Source of the DNA: Ktedonospora formicarum
Lineage (GTDB): Bacteria > Chloroflexota > Ktedonobacteria > Ktedonobacterales > Ktedonobacteraceae
Direction: 5' to 3'
DNA length: 64,000 nt
NCBI RefSeq assembly: GCF_016587355.1
Contig: NZ_BNJF01000002.1
Location: forward strand, 1,488,001 to 1,552,000
Positions 36,904 to 45,000 of the stretch are shown in pieces. Position 1 is the stretch's first letter. Each line of letters starts with the position of its first letter. Position numbers and translations under genes: made by a program. The notes below the pieces were generated by a model. The model saw nothing but the letters and a program-made list of their open reading frames with translations, had not been told where the DNA came from and ran no database searches.

Positions 36904-37941
36904 TTAGACTTGCTTTCTTTCGGGTTCTTCACTTTCCTGACCTGAGTTGGAAGGTGCTGGCGTTTCGATGGGCGTGGGGAGAGATGCTGGAGTGTGAACT
37001 GGTCGAGGTGTATCGATGTAAGCACCTTGTAGGCGATACTGCTCCAATTGTTCAGGCATAAGCCCTTTCACGTTGATAAAGTTAGCTCGTTTGAGAAGAG
37101 CTCCTTGCAAGTCCGCGCCTTGCAGGTTTGTACCTTTTAGGCGTGCTCCGCTCAGGTCGGCTTCAGAGAGTATGGCACCACTGAGATCAGCTTCCGTCAG
37201 GTTGGCACCTCGCAGATTGGCATTGTGCAGGTGGGCTTTGGTCAGGTCTGCACGCCAGAGGTTAGCACGTTCGAGATTGACCTGCTTCATATTCGCTCTC
37301 CGCAAGCGGGCCTTCTCCAGATTGGCGCCCGCGAGGTCTGCGCGCTTCAAATTCGTGCTTGCTAGGTCAACGAGCAATAATTCGACCTGAGAGAGATTGG
37401 CCGATGAAAGATCGACGCCCTCGAGATTGAGGCTGCGCATATCACGATTGATGACCTGGCGCGCGAGATCAGTATCACCGAGAAAACGCAGAACGCTGGC
37501 ACGCCGGGAAGGATCGAGCATGCGTAGGACCGTCGTTGTACGAGCGTGGGCGATGGCGAGCGCCTTGGGATTGGTCTCTAACTGCTTCTCAAGCAGGAGT
37601 TCTGACATACGGTCGAAATAGGTTTGAAGCGCTGCCTCGCGCTGATTGTCGAGTGCGAGTTCGCGTTCTTGATCTTCGCGTTGCTGTTCTTCTTCGCGCT
37701 CAGCCTTGTTATGTAGATGGGTGTACAGCGACCCGGTCAATGCCACGGCGACTGGCACGATCAGGATGCTCAACCAGTCCCAGAAGTTCTTGCCAGAGAC
37801 ACCCATCCACCCCCAGGTGTAACGATAGCCCAGAACGACCAGGATCAACGTTACCAGCAGTGTTAGTGAAATACCAATACGGATCCATAAACTCTGTTGA
37901 GCAAAAAGGCTCTTGATTCTTTGCCACATATGTTCTTCCAT
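36904..37941 (-). CDS. Membrane-anchored pentapeptide-repeat protein
   Basis: A 345-residue protein with two N-terminal spans (WIRIGISLTLLVTLILVVLGY and FWDWLSILIVPVAVALTGSLY), a charged coiled-coil-like segment (HNKAEREEEQQREDQERELALDNQREAALQTYFDRMSELLLEKQ, shown here by its start at about residue 75), and from about residue 165 to 290 pentapeptide repeats of the A(N/D)Lxx type (ANLRGANLTEADLSGAIL). The C-terminus is Pro/Glu-rich. The Ktedonobacteria-type arrangement with spans before the repeats is seen often; the function is unknown, perhaps scaffolding. It is a single gene. Confidence 0.9.
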   Translation of the reverse strand: MEEHMWQRIKSLFAQQSLWIRIGISLTLLVTLILVVLGYRYTWGWMGVSGKNFWDWLSILIVPVAVALTGSLYTHLHNKAEREEEQQREDQERELALDNQREAALQTYFDRMSELLLEKQLETNPKALAIAHARTTTVLRMLDPSRRASVLRFLGDTDLARQVINRDMRSLNLEGVDLSSANLSQVELLLVDLASTNLKRADLAGANLEKARLRRANMKQVNLERANLWRADLTKAHLHNANLRGANLTEADLSGAILSEADLSGARLKGTNLQGADLQGALLKRANFINVKGLMPEQLEQYRLQGAYIDTPRPVHTPASLPTPIETPAPSNSGQESEEPERKQV

Positions 37942-38243
37942 GTGCTGTTGGGGTTTTGTCTGATGAATTCGTTCGTTGAAGAAAAATATTGTTTATTTAA
38001 GCTCATTTTTACACAAAGCACTTGTTTTGTCTAGAGCAAGTATGAGGAGTCTCGAAACCAGTTTCTGCGAGGGACTCGCTCTTTCTCCCTTTGAGCGAGA
38101 AGCCCATAAGTAGCAATTGAGGTGTGTGATGTGATAGGGTGATAGAAAATAAAAGACGTGGAAGGCCTATTGAGTAAGAGAAGAAGGGGAGCATGGACGC
38201 GATGTGAAGAGATATCGAATGTGCGAATGCCGATATACCTGCT

Positions 38244-38337
38244 GTATTCCAGATGTATTGAAATCTCACCAAATAGGTTCTTTGGGTACAGTATTCCAGA
38301 TGTATTGAAATCTCACCAAATAGGTTCTTTGGGTACA
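38244..38337. repeat. Perfect 47-bp tandem direct repeat
   Basis: Bases 38244-38290 are repeated exactly as 38291-38337, each beginning GTATTCCAGATGTATTGAAA and ending CTTTGGGTACA. The array ends about 50 bases before the peroxiredoxin-like gene start, so it probably overlaps that promoter region. The rest of 37942-38243 shows nothing. Confidence 0.95.
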
Positions 38338-38389
38338 GTTTGGCCTTTTACCAAACAGAACAGTTAATGAGAAAGGGGAACAAATTCTA

Positions 38390-39127
38390 ATGGATGATTC
38401 ATACGCGCAACAGCTAATACAGCAGCAAATACAAACAATACTGCAAATGAACTTGCCCTTCCCGCAACAGCTTGAGACAGCGCTGGCCTTCGTGAAAAAT
38501 CGTGCTCCCGCAGATTTGGTAGAGCAAATATTGAGCACGATTGATCAGCTTCTCACATTGGGTATAGCAGAGCAAGCTCTCAAGGAGGGGGAACATGCCC
38601 CAGATTTTACCTTGCCCGATGCTCTGGGCAATGCAATGACGCTCTCGAACCTGCTTACGCGAGGGCCAGTGATACTTACTTTCTATCGAGGAGCGTGGTG
38701 TCCATACTGCAATTTGCAGTTGCATGCTTACCAACAGGTGCTTCCTCAAATTCAGGCATTGGGTGCCTCGCTGGTGGCGATTTCTCCACAGACCCCAGAT
38801 CAGAGCCTTTCACTCGCAGAGAAGTATGGGTTGGCCTTTGCCGTCTTGAGCGATGTTGGTAATCAGGTGGCGCGAGCGTACAGATTGGTGTTTACGATTG
38901 ATGAGGCTGTACGCACTGCACACAAACAAGTTGGCGCAGATTTGCCTACCTACAATGGCGATGAGTCTTGGGAATTGCCCATACCAGGGACCTTTCTGCT
39001 CGATCAGTCAGGAACCGTGCGCTTGGCCTTCGTCGATCCAAACTATACCCATCGACTTGATCCGTCCATTCTTCTCGAACGTCTGATATCCCTTACAGGT
39101 GAACGTACTCCTGTTGAGGGGCTATAA
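38390..39127 (+). CDS. Peroxiredoxin-like (AhpC/TSA) protein
   Basis: A 245-residue thioredoxin-fold protein. A helical N-terminal extension of about 70 residues precedes the AhpC/TSA domain (EHAPDFTLPDALGNAMTLSNLL). The active site reads TFYRGAWCPYCNLQL, a CPYC motif in place of the usual PxxxTxxC, and the domain continues with LVAISPQTPDQSLSLAEKYGLAFAVLSDVGNQVARAY and GTFLLDQSGTVRLAFVD. Such proteins reduce peroxides or act as thiol oxidoreductases. Start ATG 38390 follows AAAGGGGAAC. The 47-bp tandem repeat upstream may affect its expression. Confidence 0.9.
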   Translation: MDDSYAQQLIQQQIQTILQMNLPFPQQLETALAFVKNRAPADLVEQILSTIDQLLTLGIAEQALKEGEHAPDFTLPDALGNAMTLSNLLTRGPVILTFYRGAWCPYCNLQLHAYQQVLPQIQALGASLVAISPQTPDQSLSLAEKYGLAFAVLSDVGNQVARAYRLVFTIDEAVRTAHKQVGADLPTYNGDESWELPIPGTFLLDQSGTVRLAFVDPNYTHRLDPSILLERLISLTGERTPVEGL

Positions 39128-39274
39128 TTTGTTTTCAAGAGTAGAGACAACAAAGGGCAACCATGGCCAACTTTCTGTTCATGTAAGAGCGACGCGTTCC
39201 ACCCATTTTTGTAAGCACTTGCGGAATAGGAGTGCAATTGTCACAATTTGGTTGGCGCCATCTGTAATGTAGAT

Positions 39275-39316
39275 GGCTTGGCATAATTCTTTGTGAGCAA
39301 AGAATTATGCCAAGCC
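39275..39316. terminator. Perfect 19-bp inverted repeat between convergent genes
   Basis: GGCTTGGCATAATTCTTTG (39275-39293) and its exact complement (39298-39316) flank the tetraloop TGAG. It lies between the peroxiredoxin and haemoglobin genes, so a bidirectional terminator is likely, although no U-tract follows on either strand. Confidence 0.6.
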
Positions 39317-39380
39317 GAGGGTTGTAAAGGTTGCTGGCTAGGAAAAAGGAGATCTCTCCCACCAGGAAGAATTACTCATA

Positions 39381-39860
39381 CTATTCCCTTTGATGAGGTC
39401 CCTCCTCATCATCTGACTTATCTCCTGCCCACGTCCAACGAGGCACCTCGTACAACGGATAGAGATCTTCGTCGCGCTCGGCATGGGAATTTTGCATCGC
39501 CACATGTGAACCAAACTCTACATGTTCTTGGAATGCCTTGCGAAAAGGGTCATCATCTGGCATCCCTACTGTATCAAGAGCCATCATGTATAATTCAACG
39601 AATCGTTGCCGCTGGGTCTCGGTAATCTTGAGATGGCGATGTCTGGCGATTAAGGTATCCATCCCTCCTAATTCACGGGTAAAACGTTGTGGTCCGCCCA
39701 AGGACTCGGCGGTAAAGGCTGTCAAATGGTCAACGTGGTGTGGCTGACCAGATCCGAAAAGGGGCTGAAGCAAAGGATCCTTGAGTACACTGGCGTAGAA
39801 GACCTCTTCTAATCTGTACAGGGCATCAAGGCCACCAGCATGTTCGAAGAGTGTTGGCAT
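39381..39860 (-). CDS. Truncated haemoglobin (group II-like globin)
   Basis: A 159-residue globin of the truncated, 2-on-2 class: LFEHAGGLDALYRLEEVFYASVLKDPLLQPLF at the N-terminus, HVDHLTAFTAESLGG, the probable haem-binding His in ARHRHLKIT, and the end YPLYEVPRWTW. It is longer than many group II globins (about 120-130 residues) because of a polar C-terminal tail. Such proteins bind O2 or NO. Start ATG 39860 follows GGAGGATGCCTG. It is a single gene, convergent with the peroxiredoxin. Confidence 0.9.
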   Translation of the reverse strand: MPTLFEHAGGLDALYRLEEVFYASVLKDPLLQPLFGSGQPHHVDHLTAFTAESLGGPQRFTRELGGMDTLIARHRHLKITETQRQRFVELYMMALDTVGMPDDDPFRKAFQEHVEFGSHVAMQNSHAERDEDLYPLYEVPRWTWAGDKSDDEEGPHQRE

Positions 39861-40199
39861 CAGGCATCCTCCAAGGTCTCAATGGTATCTCCTGCAGAAA
39901 CCATGCTTCAAGAAGGTTGTGCAGGAAGATAGGAAAACTTTTTCTTTATTTCACAGAGAAGAGAGCTTTTCGATGAAGGACACGGATACTGCCTGAAGAT
40001 AAGATGAGCGTGATGTACCTTTGTGAACATAGGGAAACATGATTTCATAAGATCCATGTATGCCTCTGTTATTTTTTTCACCATTTTTAACTATGCAGCC
40101 GCTCCTATTTTCTATTTCTTAACACAGTATACTCTAAAAAGGCTAGAATATGCGAATTTGCCTATAGTGCTTGGGTATAATCAAATAGAGGCCCTTCTC
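39861..40199. other. AT-rich intergenic region
   Basis: About 340 bases with low GC content and no supported gene. It separates the globin from the TnpB remnant, whose missing 5' part is not found here. Confidence 0.5.
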
Positions 40200-40224
40200 C
40201 ACTTTTATCCCCTTTCTAATTTTT

Positions 40225-40637
40225 TTGGAGTTGGGAGGTCATCGCATGTGGATCCCCAAGCTCGGATGGGCCAATCTGGCTGAGAATCTGCGCTTTGAGG
40301 GCAAGGATACAGGCGCACGTCTCACTCGTCAGGCAGATTGGTGGTTTGTGTCCCTGCACGTTGAGATCCCTGATCCCATCGCGGTACAGAAACCAGTTGC
40401 TGTAGGGATCGATGCGGGCTTGAACCGTCTGGTGACCTTGAGTACAGGAGAGCACGTCGAAAACCAAGCCTTCCTCAAAACCGCGCTCAAGAAGGTGCGT
40501 CAGGCCAACAAACGGCTGCACCGCCGGAAACTGGGATCGCGCGAATCGGGAGAAAGCGCGCTGGCAGGTCGCCCATCTGCACTATCGCATTAGTTGCCTA
40601 CGCCAGGATGTCCTTCTGTGTTCTCAATTCTGACATA
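40225..40637 (+). pseudogene. IS200/IS605 TnpB remnant
   Basis: The frame starting at 40225 gives WIPKLGWANLAENLRFEGKDTGARL, then VGIDAGLNRLVTLSTGEHVENQ, the RuvC-I region of TnpB with its catalytic Asp, and continues to LKKVRQANKRLHRRKLGS. The N-terminal third is missing. One base change in frame near 40545 is needed to continue with ANREKARWQVAHLHYRISCLRQDVLL, which stops at 40637; the later RuvC-II/III motifs and zinc finger are absent. It is a decayed transposon piece, so no active nuclease is expected. Confidence 0.8.
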
Positions 40638-40685
40638 TCCGTTGCGCGAGGCGGATCATGCTCTGTATCGGATATGCCTGGCTCA

Positions 40686-41630
40686 TCAGTCAGCGCTTAC
40701 CTTGGTGGCTTCGCGTAGCCGTTGCATGTCACGCATTGGGGGAACGCCGAAGAGGCTTTTGTATTCCCGATTGAAATGGGAGGCATCCTGGTAACCCACG
40801 CGATAGGCCGCACTTGCTGCATCAAGATCCTCCGAGAGCATCAGACGCCGTGCCTCTTGTAGTCGCAGCCGCTTCTGGAATTGCAGGGGACTCAGAGCGG
40901 TAACAGCTTTGAAGTGCTGGTGGAATCCCGAAACGCTCATACCGATCTCGCGCGCGAGTTGCTCGACGCGCAGTGGCCGGTCAAAGTCTTGACGAAGCCG
41001 CTCAACTGCCCTCGCAATGGGGGAAGAACCCTCCCCAAGCGTCGCCAGGTGGCGGAGCCGAACTCCTTGCTCTCCCATCAGGAGCCGATAGACAATTTCC
41101 CGGGTGATCAGAGGCAGGAGAACCGATGCTTCGCTTGGGGAGCCCAGAAGCCTCGTAAGCCGAACGGTCGCTTCCAGTAGGTTGGAATCCAACAAACTGA
41201 CATCGATGGCCCTCACTCCCACAGGCTTTCTCGAAGGGGCGTAGCCTGCTTCAAGCATGACCGAACTGACAAGGCCAGGATCAAGGGAGAGGCGGAGACT
41301 GAGGAACGGTCGCTCTTTCGAGGCTTCGAGGACCTGACCAATATTGGGCAGATCGACCGTCGACAGAAGATAGTGGAAGGGATCGTATCGATAGCGGCTC
41401 TCGCCCAGGAGGAACTCCTTACTCCCCTGCGCAACCACACACACTGACGGATCGACCACGCTGTACACGCGCTCCAGAGGTACAGAGTGACGGTACAGGT
41501 GTAGCCCGTGAAGCGGTTGGACGGACCCATCGAAGTTGATAGCTTGCCCGATTCGTTCCACCAGTTCCTCGCGATAGGTTTGCAGTAGTGTCGCCTTGCG
41601 CTCTCCCTGCCGGTCCGCCATCACAGTCAT
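40686..41630 (-). CDS. AraC family regulator (YqhC-like)
   Basis: A 314-residue regulator. The N-terminal ligand domain (about 30-190) fits the AraC_N/YqhC type: LHLYRHSVPLERVYSVVDPSVCVVAQGSKEFLLGE and FHYLLSTVDLPNIGQV. The C-terminal domain has two helix-turn-helix motifs: LRVEQLAREIGMSVSGFHQHFKAVTALSPLQFQKRLRLQEA and AASAAYRVGYQDASHFNREYKSLFGVPP. Relatives activate aldehyde-reductase genes such as yqhD and dkgA. It is divergent from a cupin/alcohol dehydrogenase/aldo-keto reductase run, which fits this role. Confidence 0.9.
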   Translation of the reverse strand: MTVMADRQGERKATLLQTYREELVERIGQAINFDGSVQPLHGLHLYRHSVPLERVYSVVDPSVCVVAQGSKEFLLGESRYRYDPFHYLLSTVDLPNIGQVLEASKERPFLSLRLSLDPGLVSSVMLEAGYAPSRKPVGVRAIDVSLLDSNLLEATVRLTRLLGSPSEASVLLPLITREIVYRLLMGEQGVRLRHLATLGEGSSPIARAVERLRQDFDRPLRVEQLAREIGMSVSGFHQHFKAVTALSPLQFQKRLRLQEARRLMLSEDLDAASAAYRVGYQDASHFNREYKSLFGVPPMRDMQRLREATKVSAD

Positions 41631-41925
41631 AGCAACCTCTTTCCTGGTTTCTGCCTTACCTGTCTAAAAATTTGTAGAATCAGACAATCATTTTCGAGAA
41701 TTATTCTACCACTCTGGGTTCCAGGCTGTCTATAATAAGCATCAGTGAAAGGACGAGCCTCTCTCTCCGGGGCTCATAAACTGGACTTTTCTTCAAGAAG
41801 AGATAAAGGCACTCTGATGTAGTGTTTGATCTAGACTTTATCGACTCTCATGTCACAGATAACTGCAAGGGGTGGGAGTGTGAAGCTTATGAATAAAAAA
41901 GATGCAAGATGGAGGAATTGAGAAA

Positions 41926-42321
41926 ATGGATATCAAACGAAGTGGCTCACAACCTTCCGGCAGAGGGCAGGCCGAGTATTTTACCGGCACAGTCCGCATT
42001 GATCCCCTCTTCACAGCCCCTGAACCGGCCCGTGTGGCTGGTGCCAGTGTCACCTTCGAGCCTGGCGCTCGGACAGCCTGGCATACTCACCCTCTGGGCC
42101 AGACCTTGATCGTGACTGCTGGCCATGGCCGCGCACAACGCTGGGGCGGTCCGATCGAAGAAATTCGACCGGGCGACGTGATCTGGTTTGAGCCGGGGGA
42201 GAAACACTGGCACGGAGCCGCGCCAACCACTGCTATGACGCATATCGCCATTCAGGAACGGCTTGATGGCAAGACTGTCGACTGGATGGAACACGTCCGC
42301 GACGAGCAGTACCAGGGCTAA
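41926..42321 (+). CDS. Cupin domain protein
   Basis: A 131-residue single-domain cupin. Motif 1 is TFEPGARTAWHTHPLGQTLIVTAG (two His and a Gln in the place of Glu), and motif 2 is EIRPGDVIWFEPGEKHWHGA. The TWHTHP-like form with VRDEQY at the end is common in cupins beside carboxymuconolactone-decarboxylase proteins and reductases. The ATG at 41926 follows GGAGG; a start at 41902 is less likely. It probably binds a metal. First gene of the run to 46377. Confidence 0.9.
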   Translation: MDIKRSGSQPSGRGQAEYFTGTVRIDPLFTAPEPARVAGASVTFEPGARTAWHTHPLGQTLIVTAGHGRAQRWGGPIEEIRPGDVIWFEPGEKHWHGAAPTTAMTHIAIQERLDGKTVDWMEHVRDEQYQG

Positions 42322-42468
42322 GCGTGTAAGAAAAGAAGATCGCGGCTATCCTGGATGCGAAGATGGCTAGCTATCGTGCATAAAACAGGATAGCCAGATG
42401 TCAGAAGGAGCTTATATGAAGTTCGCAGCAATGTTATTAAGCATTGACGAGAAGGAGATAGAGGAAGT

Positions 42469-43512
42469 ATGAAAGCAGCAATTTTTAAAGAAGCAGGCAA
42501 AATAGAAGTTGGTGAGCTGCCAAATCCGATCATTAAAGAACAGACTGACGCTATCGTACGTGTCGTACTGGCTTGCGTGTGTGGCTCTGACCTCTGGTAT
42601 TACCGAGGTATATCACCGCATCCAGTGGGGTCAATCGGTCACGAGTTTATCGGTGTGGTGGAGGAAGTTGGCATAGAGGTTCAAACCATTAAAAAAGGTG
42701 ATTTTGTTATTGCACCGTTTGCCTTTAGCGACGGCACCTGTCCGAACTGTAAGGCCGATTTCCAAACAGCCTGCGTACATGGCGGCTTCTTTGGTGCGGG
42801 TAACGAAGGCGATGGCGGGCAGGCAGAGTTTACGCGTGTACCGCTGGCTGACGGCACACTTGTGGTTGTTCCAGGCTCCAATTTTTCTGATGAAACGTTG
42901 GCTTCACTCCTGACACTTTCAGATGTTATGGGAACTGGCTATCATGCGGCAGTCTCGGCTGGCGTGAAACAGGGTGACACTGTTGCTGTTGTTGGTGATG
43001 GTGCAGTTGGCTTGTCTGCTGTTCTATCTGCTAAATTGCTTGGAGCTGAACGGATTATCGCACTGAGCCGTCATCCTGAACGTCAGGCACTTGCGCGTGA
43101 ATTCGGTGCCACAGATGTGCTTGCCTCGCGTGGCAATGATGCGATCAAAACGATTATGGATCTGACTGATGGCATCGGTGTTGACGCGGTGCTTGAGTGC
43201 GTCGGAACAAATGAAGCGAACCAGACGGCCTTTGCAATTGCGCGCGCCGGTGCCATTGTTGGTCGCGTCGGTGTCCCGCACGATGTAGAGGTTCCGGCAA
43301 CAGGTACGTTCTATCGCAATGTTGGTATGCGCGGCGGTCCAGCTCCGGCACGCGCTTATATCCCTGCTCTGCTTGATGATGTGCTGGAGGGCCGTATCAA
43401 TCCCGGACGTGTCTTCGACTTTACAACCGATCTCGACCACATTCAGGAAGCGTACGCGGCAATGGACGAACGCCGTGCAATCAAGTCGCTGATAAAAGTA
43501 GGGACGATGTAG
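42469..43512 (+). CDS. Zinc-dependent alcohol dehydrogenase family protein
   Basis: A 347-residue medium-chain dehydrogenase. Catalytic zinc ligands are the Cys in LACVCGSDLWYY and the His-Glu pair in IGHEFIGVVEEV; the Rossmann motif is VAVVGDGAVGLSAVLSAKLLGAERII. The structural-zinc loop is reduced (TCPNCKADFQTACVHG holds three Cys). Such enzymes oxidise alcohols or reduce aldehydes with NAD(P). Start ATG 42469 follows AGAGGAAG. It lies in the AraC-linked run with 147 bases to the cupin. Confidence 0.92.
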   Translation: MKAAIFKEAGKIEVGELPNPIIKEQTDAIVRVVLACVCGSDLWYYRGISPHPVGSIGHEFIGVVEEVGIEVQTIKKGDFVIAPFAFSDGTCPNCKADFQTACVHGGFFGAGNEGDGGQAEFTRVPLADGTLVVVPGSNFSDETLASLLTLSDVMGTGYHAAVSAGVKQGDTVAVVGDGAVGLSAVLSAKLLGAERIIALSRHPERQALAREFGATDVLASRGNDAIKTIMDLTDGIGVDAVLECVGTNEANQTAFAIARAGAIVGRVGVPHDVEVPATGTFYRNVGMRGGPAPARAYIPALLDDVLEGRINPGRVFDFTTDLDHIQEAYAAMDERRAIKSLIKVGTM

Positions 43513-43560
43513 CAAACGTGAAAGAAGAGAAGCTGAAGTTATCGACGAAGGAGGTCTACA

Positions 43561-43944
43561 ATGACGAACTGGACACGCAATGATCTCGAGCGAATTGGAG
43601 CGGCAGAGGAATTGCAACTCGCAACTGTCAAGCAGGATGGCACGTTACGCAAGCCTGTCACTATCTGGGTCGTTCGTGCCGGTGATGATCTCTACGTGCG
43701 TGCATACCGTGGCCGTGAAACGGCCTGGTTCCAGCAGATCCAACGAAGGCCTGAAGGACGCATTGAGGCTGGCGGAGTGAGGAAGGACGTGACATTGGTG
43801 GACGCAAGCTCCGATGAGGCGTTGGGTAACGAGATAGATGCTGCCTATCAATCGAAGTACCACAGATACAGTGCAACGTATGTTCGCCCGATGGTCGCCC
43901 CTCAAGCGCGTGCGACCTTGCTGAAGCTGGTGCCATCTGCGTAA
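43561..43944 (+). CDS. DUF2255 family protein
   Basis: A 127-residue protein with the DUF2255 pattern: WTRNDLERIGAAEELQLATVKQDGTLRKPVTIWVVRAGDDLYVRAYRG, then FQQIQRRPEGRIEAGG and YVRPMVAPQARATLLKLVP (given in parts). The fold is probably a split beta-barrel like flavin-binding pyridoxamine-oxidase relatives. No activity is known. ATG 43561 follows AAGGAGG, a strong ribosome site. It lies 48 bases after the dehydrogenase and 25 bases before the aldo/keto reductase. Confidence 0.9.
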   Translation: MTNWTRNDLERIGAAEELQLATVKQDGTLRKPVTIWVVRAGDDLYVRAYRGRETAWFQQIQRRPEGRIEAGGVRKDVTLVDASSDEALGNEIDAAYQSKYHRYSATYVRPMVAPQARATLLKLVPSA

Positions 43945-43969
43945 AGAAGCGGGAAGAGAGGAAGATTGC

Positions 43970-44953
43970 TTGGAATATACGAAGTTAGGAAACACTGGAA
44001 TGGATGTGTCTCGCATTTGCCTCGGTTGTATGGGGTTTGGGGACACGGAACGGTGGGTACACAAATGGGTGCTTGACGAAGAAAACAGTCGGCCCATCAT
44101 CAAGAAAGCCCTTGAGTTGGGGATCAATTTCTTCGATACTGCCAACGTCTATTCCATTGGGAAAAGTGAGGAGATCCTTGGGCGGGCATTGAAGAATTTC
44201 GCGAATCGGGACGAGGTAGTCATCGCGACTAAAGTACATGGCAAGATGCATGATGGACCCAATGGTGCTGGGCTATCGCGCAAAGCGATTCTGAGCGAGA
44301 TCGACCACAGTTTGCAACGGTTGGGAACAGATTATGTGGATCTCTACCAGATCCATCGCTGGGATTACCAGACTCCCATCGAGGAGACGATGGAGGCGCT
44401 ACACGACGTGGTGAAAGTTGGAAAGGCTCGCTACATCGGCGCCTCCGCCATGTTCGCGTGGCAGTTCCAGAAGGCGCTGCACGTTGCCGAGAAGCATGGA
44501 TGGACCCGCTTTGTCACAATGCAGGATCACCTGAACCTCATCTATCGCGAAGAGGAGCGTGAGATGCTACCGCTTTGCCGTGAGGAAAGGATTGGCGTGA
44601 TCCCGTATAGCCCACTCGCATCTGGAAGATTAACGCGTGACCGTTCTTCGGAAAACACGCTTCGCGTCGAAACAGATCAGATCGCAAAGAGCAAGTACGA
44701 TGCGACCGCCGAGACCGATCAACGGGTCGTGAAACGGGTTGCGGAAATCGCGGAAAAACATGGCGTGCCGCGCGTTCAAATCGCGCTGGCCTGGCTGTTA
44801 CAGAAGCAACCGGTGACTGCTCCTATCGTCGGAGCAACGAAAATCACGCATTTGGAAGATGCCGTCGGAGCGCTGGACATCCACCTGACCCGGGAAGAGG
44901 TCGCATACCTGGAAGAGCCGTATGTGCCGCATCCTATCGTCGGCCATCAATAA
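43970..44953 (+). CDS. Aldo/keto reductase
   Basis: A 327-residue (beta/alpha)8 NADPH-dependent oxidoreductase. The catalytic tetrad can be seen: Asp in NFFDTANVYSIG with its Tyr, Lys in VIATKVHG, and His in YQIHRWD. The cofactor end is GVIPYSPLASGRLTR and APIVGATKITHLED. The start is TTG at 43970 after AGAGGAAG, since no suitable ATG exists before EYTKLGNTGMDVS. It resembles the YajO/YghZ-type group acting on aldehydes such as methylglyoxal. Part of the AraC-linked run. Confidence 0.93.
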   Translation: MEYTKLGNTGMDVSRICLGCMGFGDTERWVHKWVLDEENSRPIIKKALELGINFFDTANVYSIGKSEEILGRALKNFANRDEVVIATKVHGKMHDGPNGAGLSRKAILSEIDHSLQRLGTDYVDLYQIHRWDYQTPIEETMEALHDVVKVGKARYIGASAMFAWQFQKALHVAEKHGWTRFVTMQDHLNLIYREEEREMLPLCREERIGVIPYSPLASGRLTRDRSSENTLRVETDQIAKSKYDATAETDQRVVKRVAEIAEKHGVPRVQIALAWLLQKQPVTAPIVGATKITHLEDAVGALDIHLTREEVAYLEEPYVPHPIVGHQ

Positions 44954-45000
44954 ACTGGAAGTGAGGAAGCATTGACCCGCATTCAGTGAAAGAGAAGTAC

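Noticed and set aside
38244..38337. 47-bp repeat as a CRISPR array
   Set aside because: There are only two units, directly adjoining with no spacer, and no cas genes.
40225..40637. Active TnpB nuclease with guide RNA
   Set aside because: N-terminal third, RuvC-II/III and zinc finger are missing and the frame is shifted, so no active enzyme or guide is expected.
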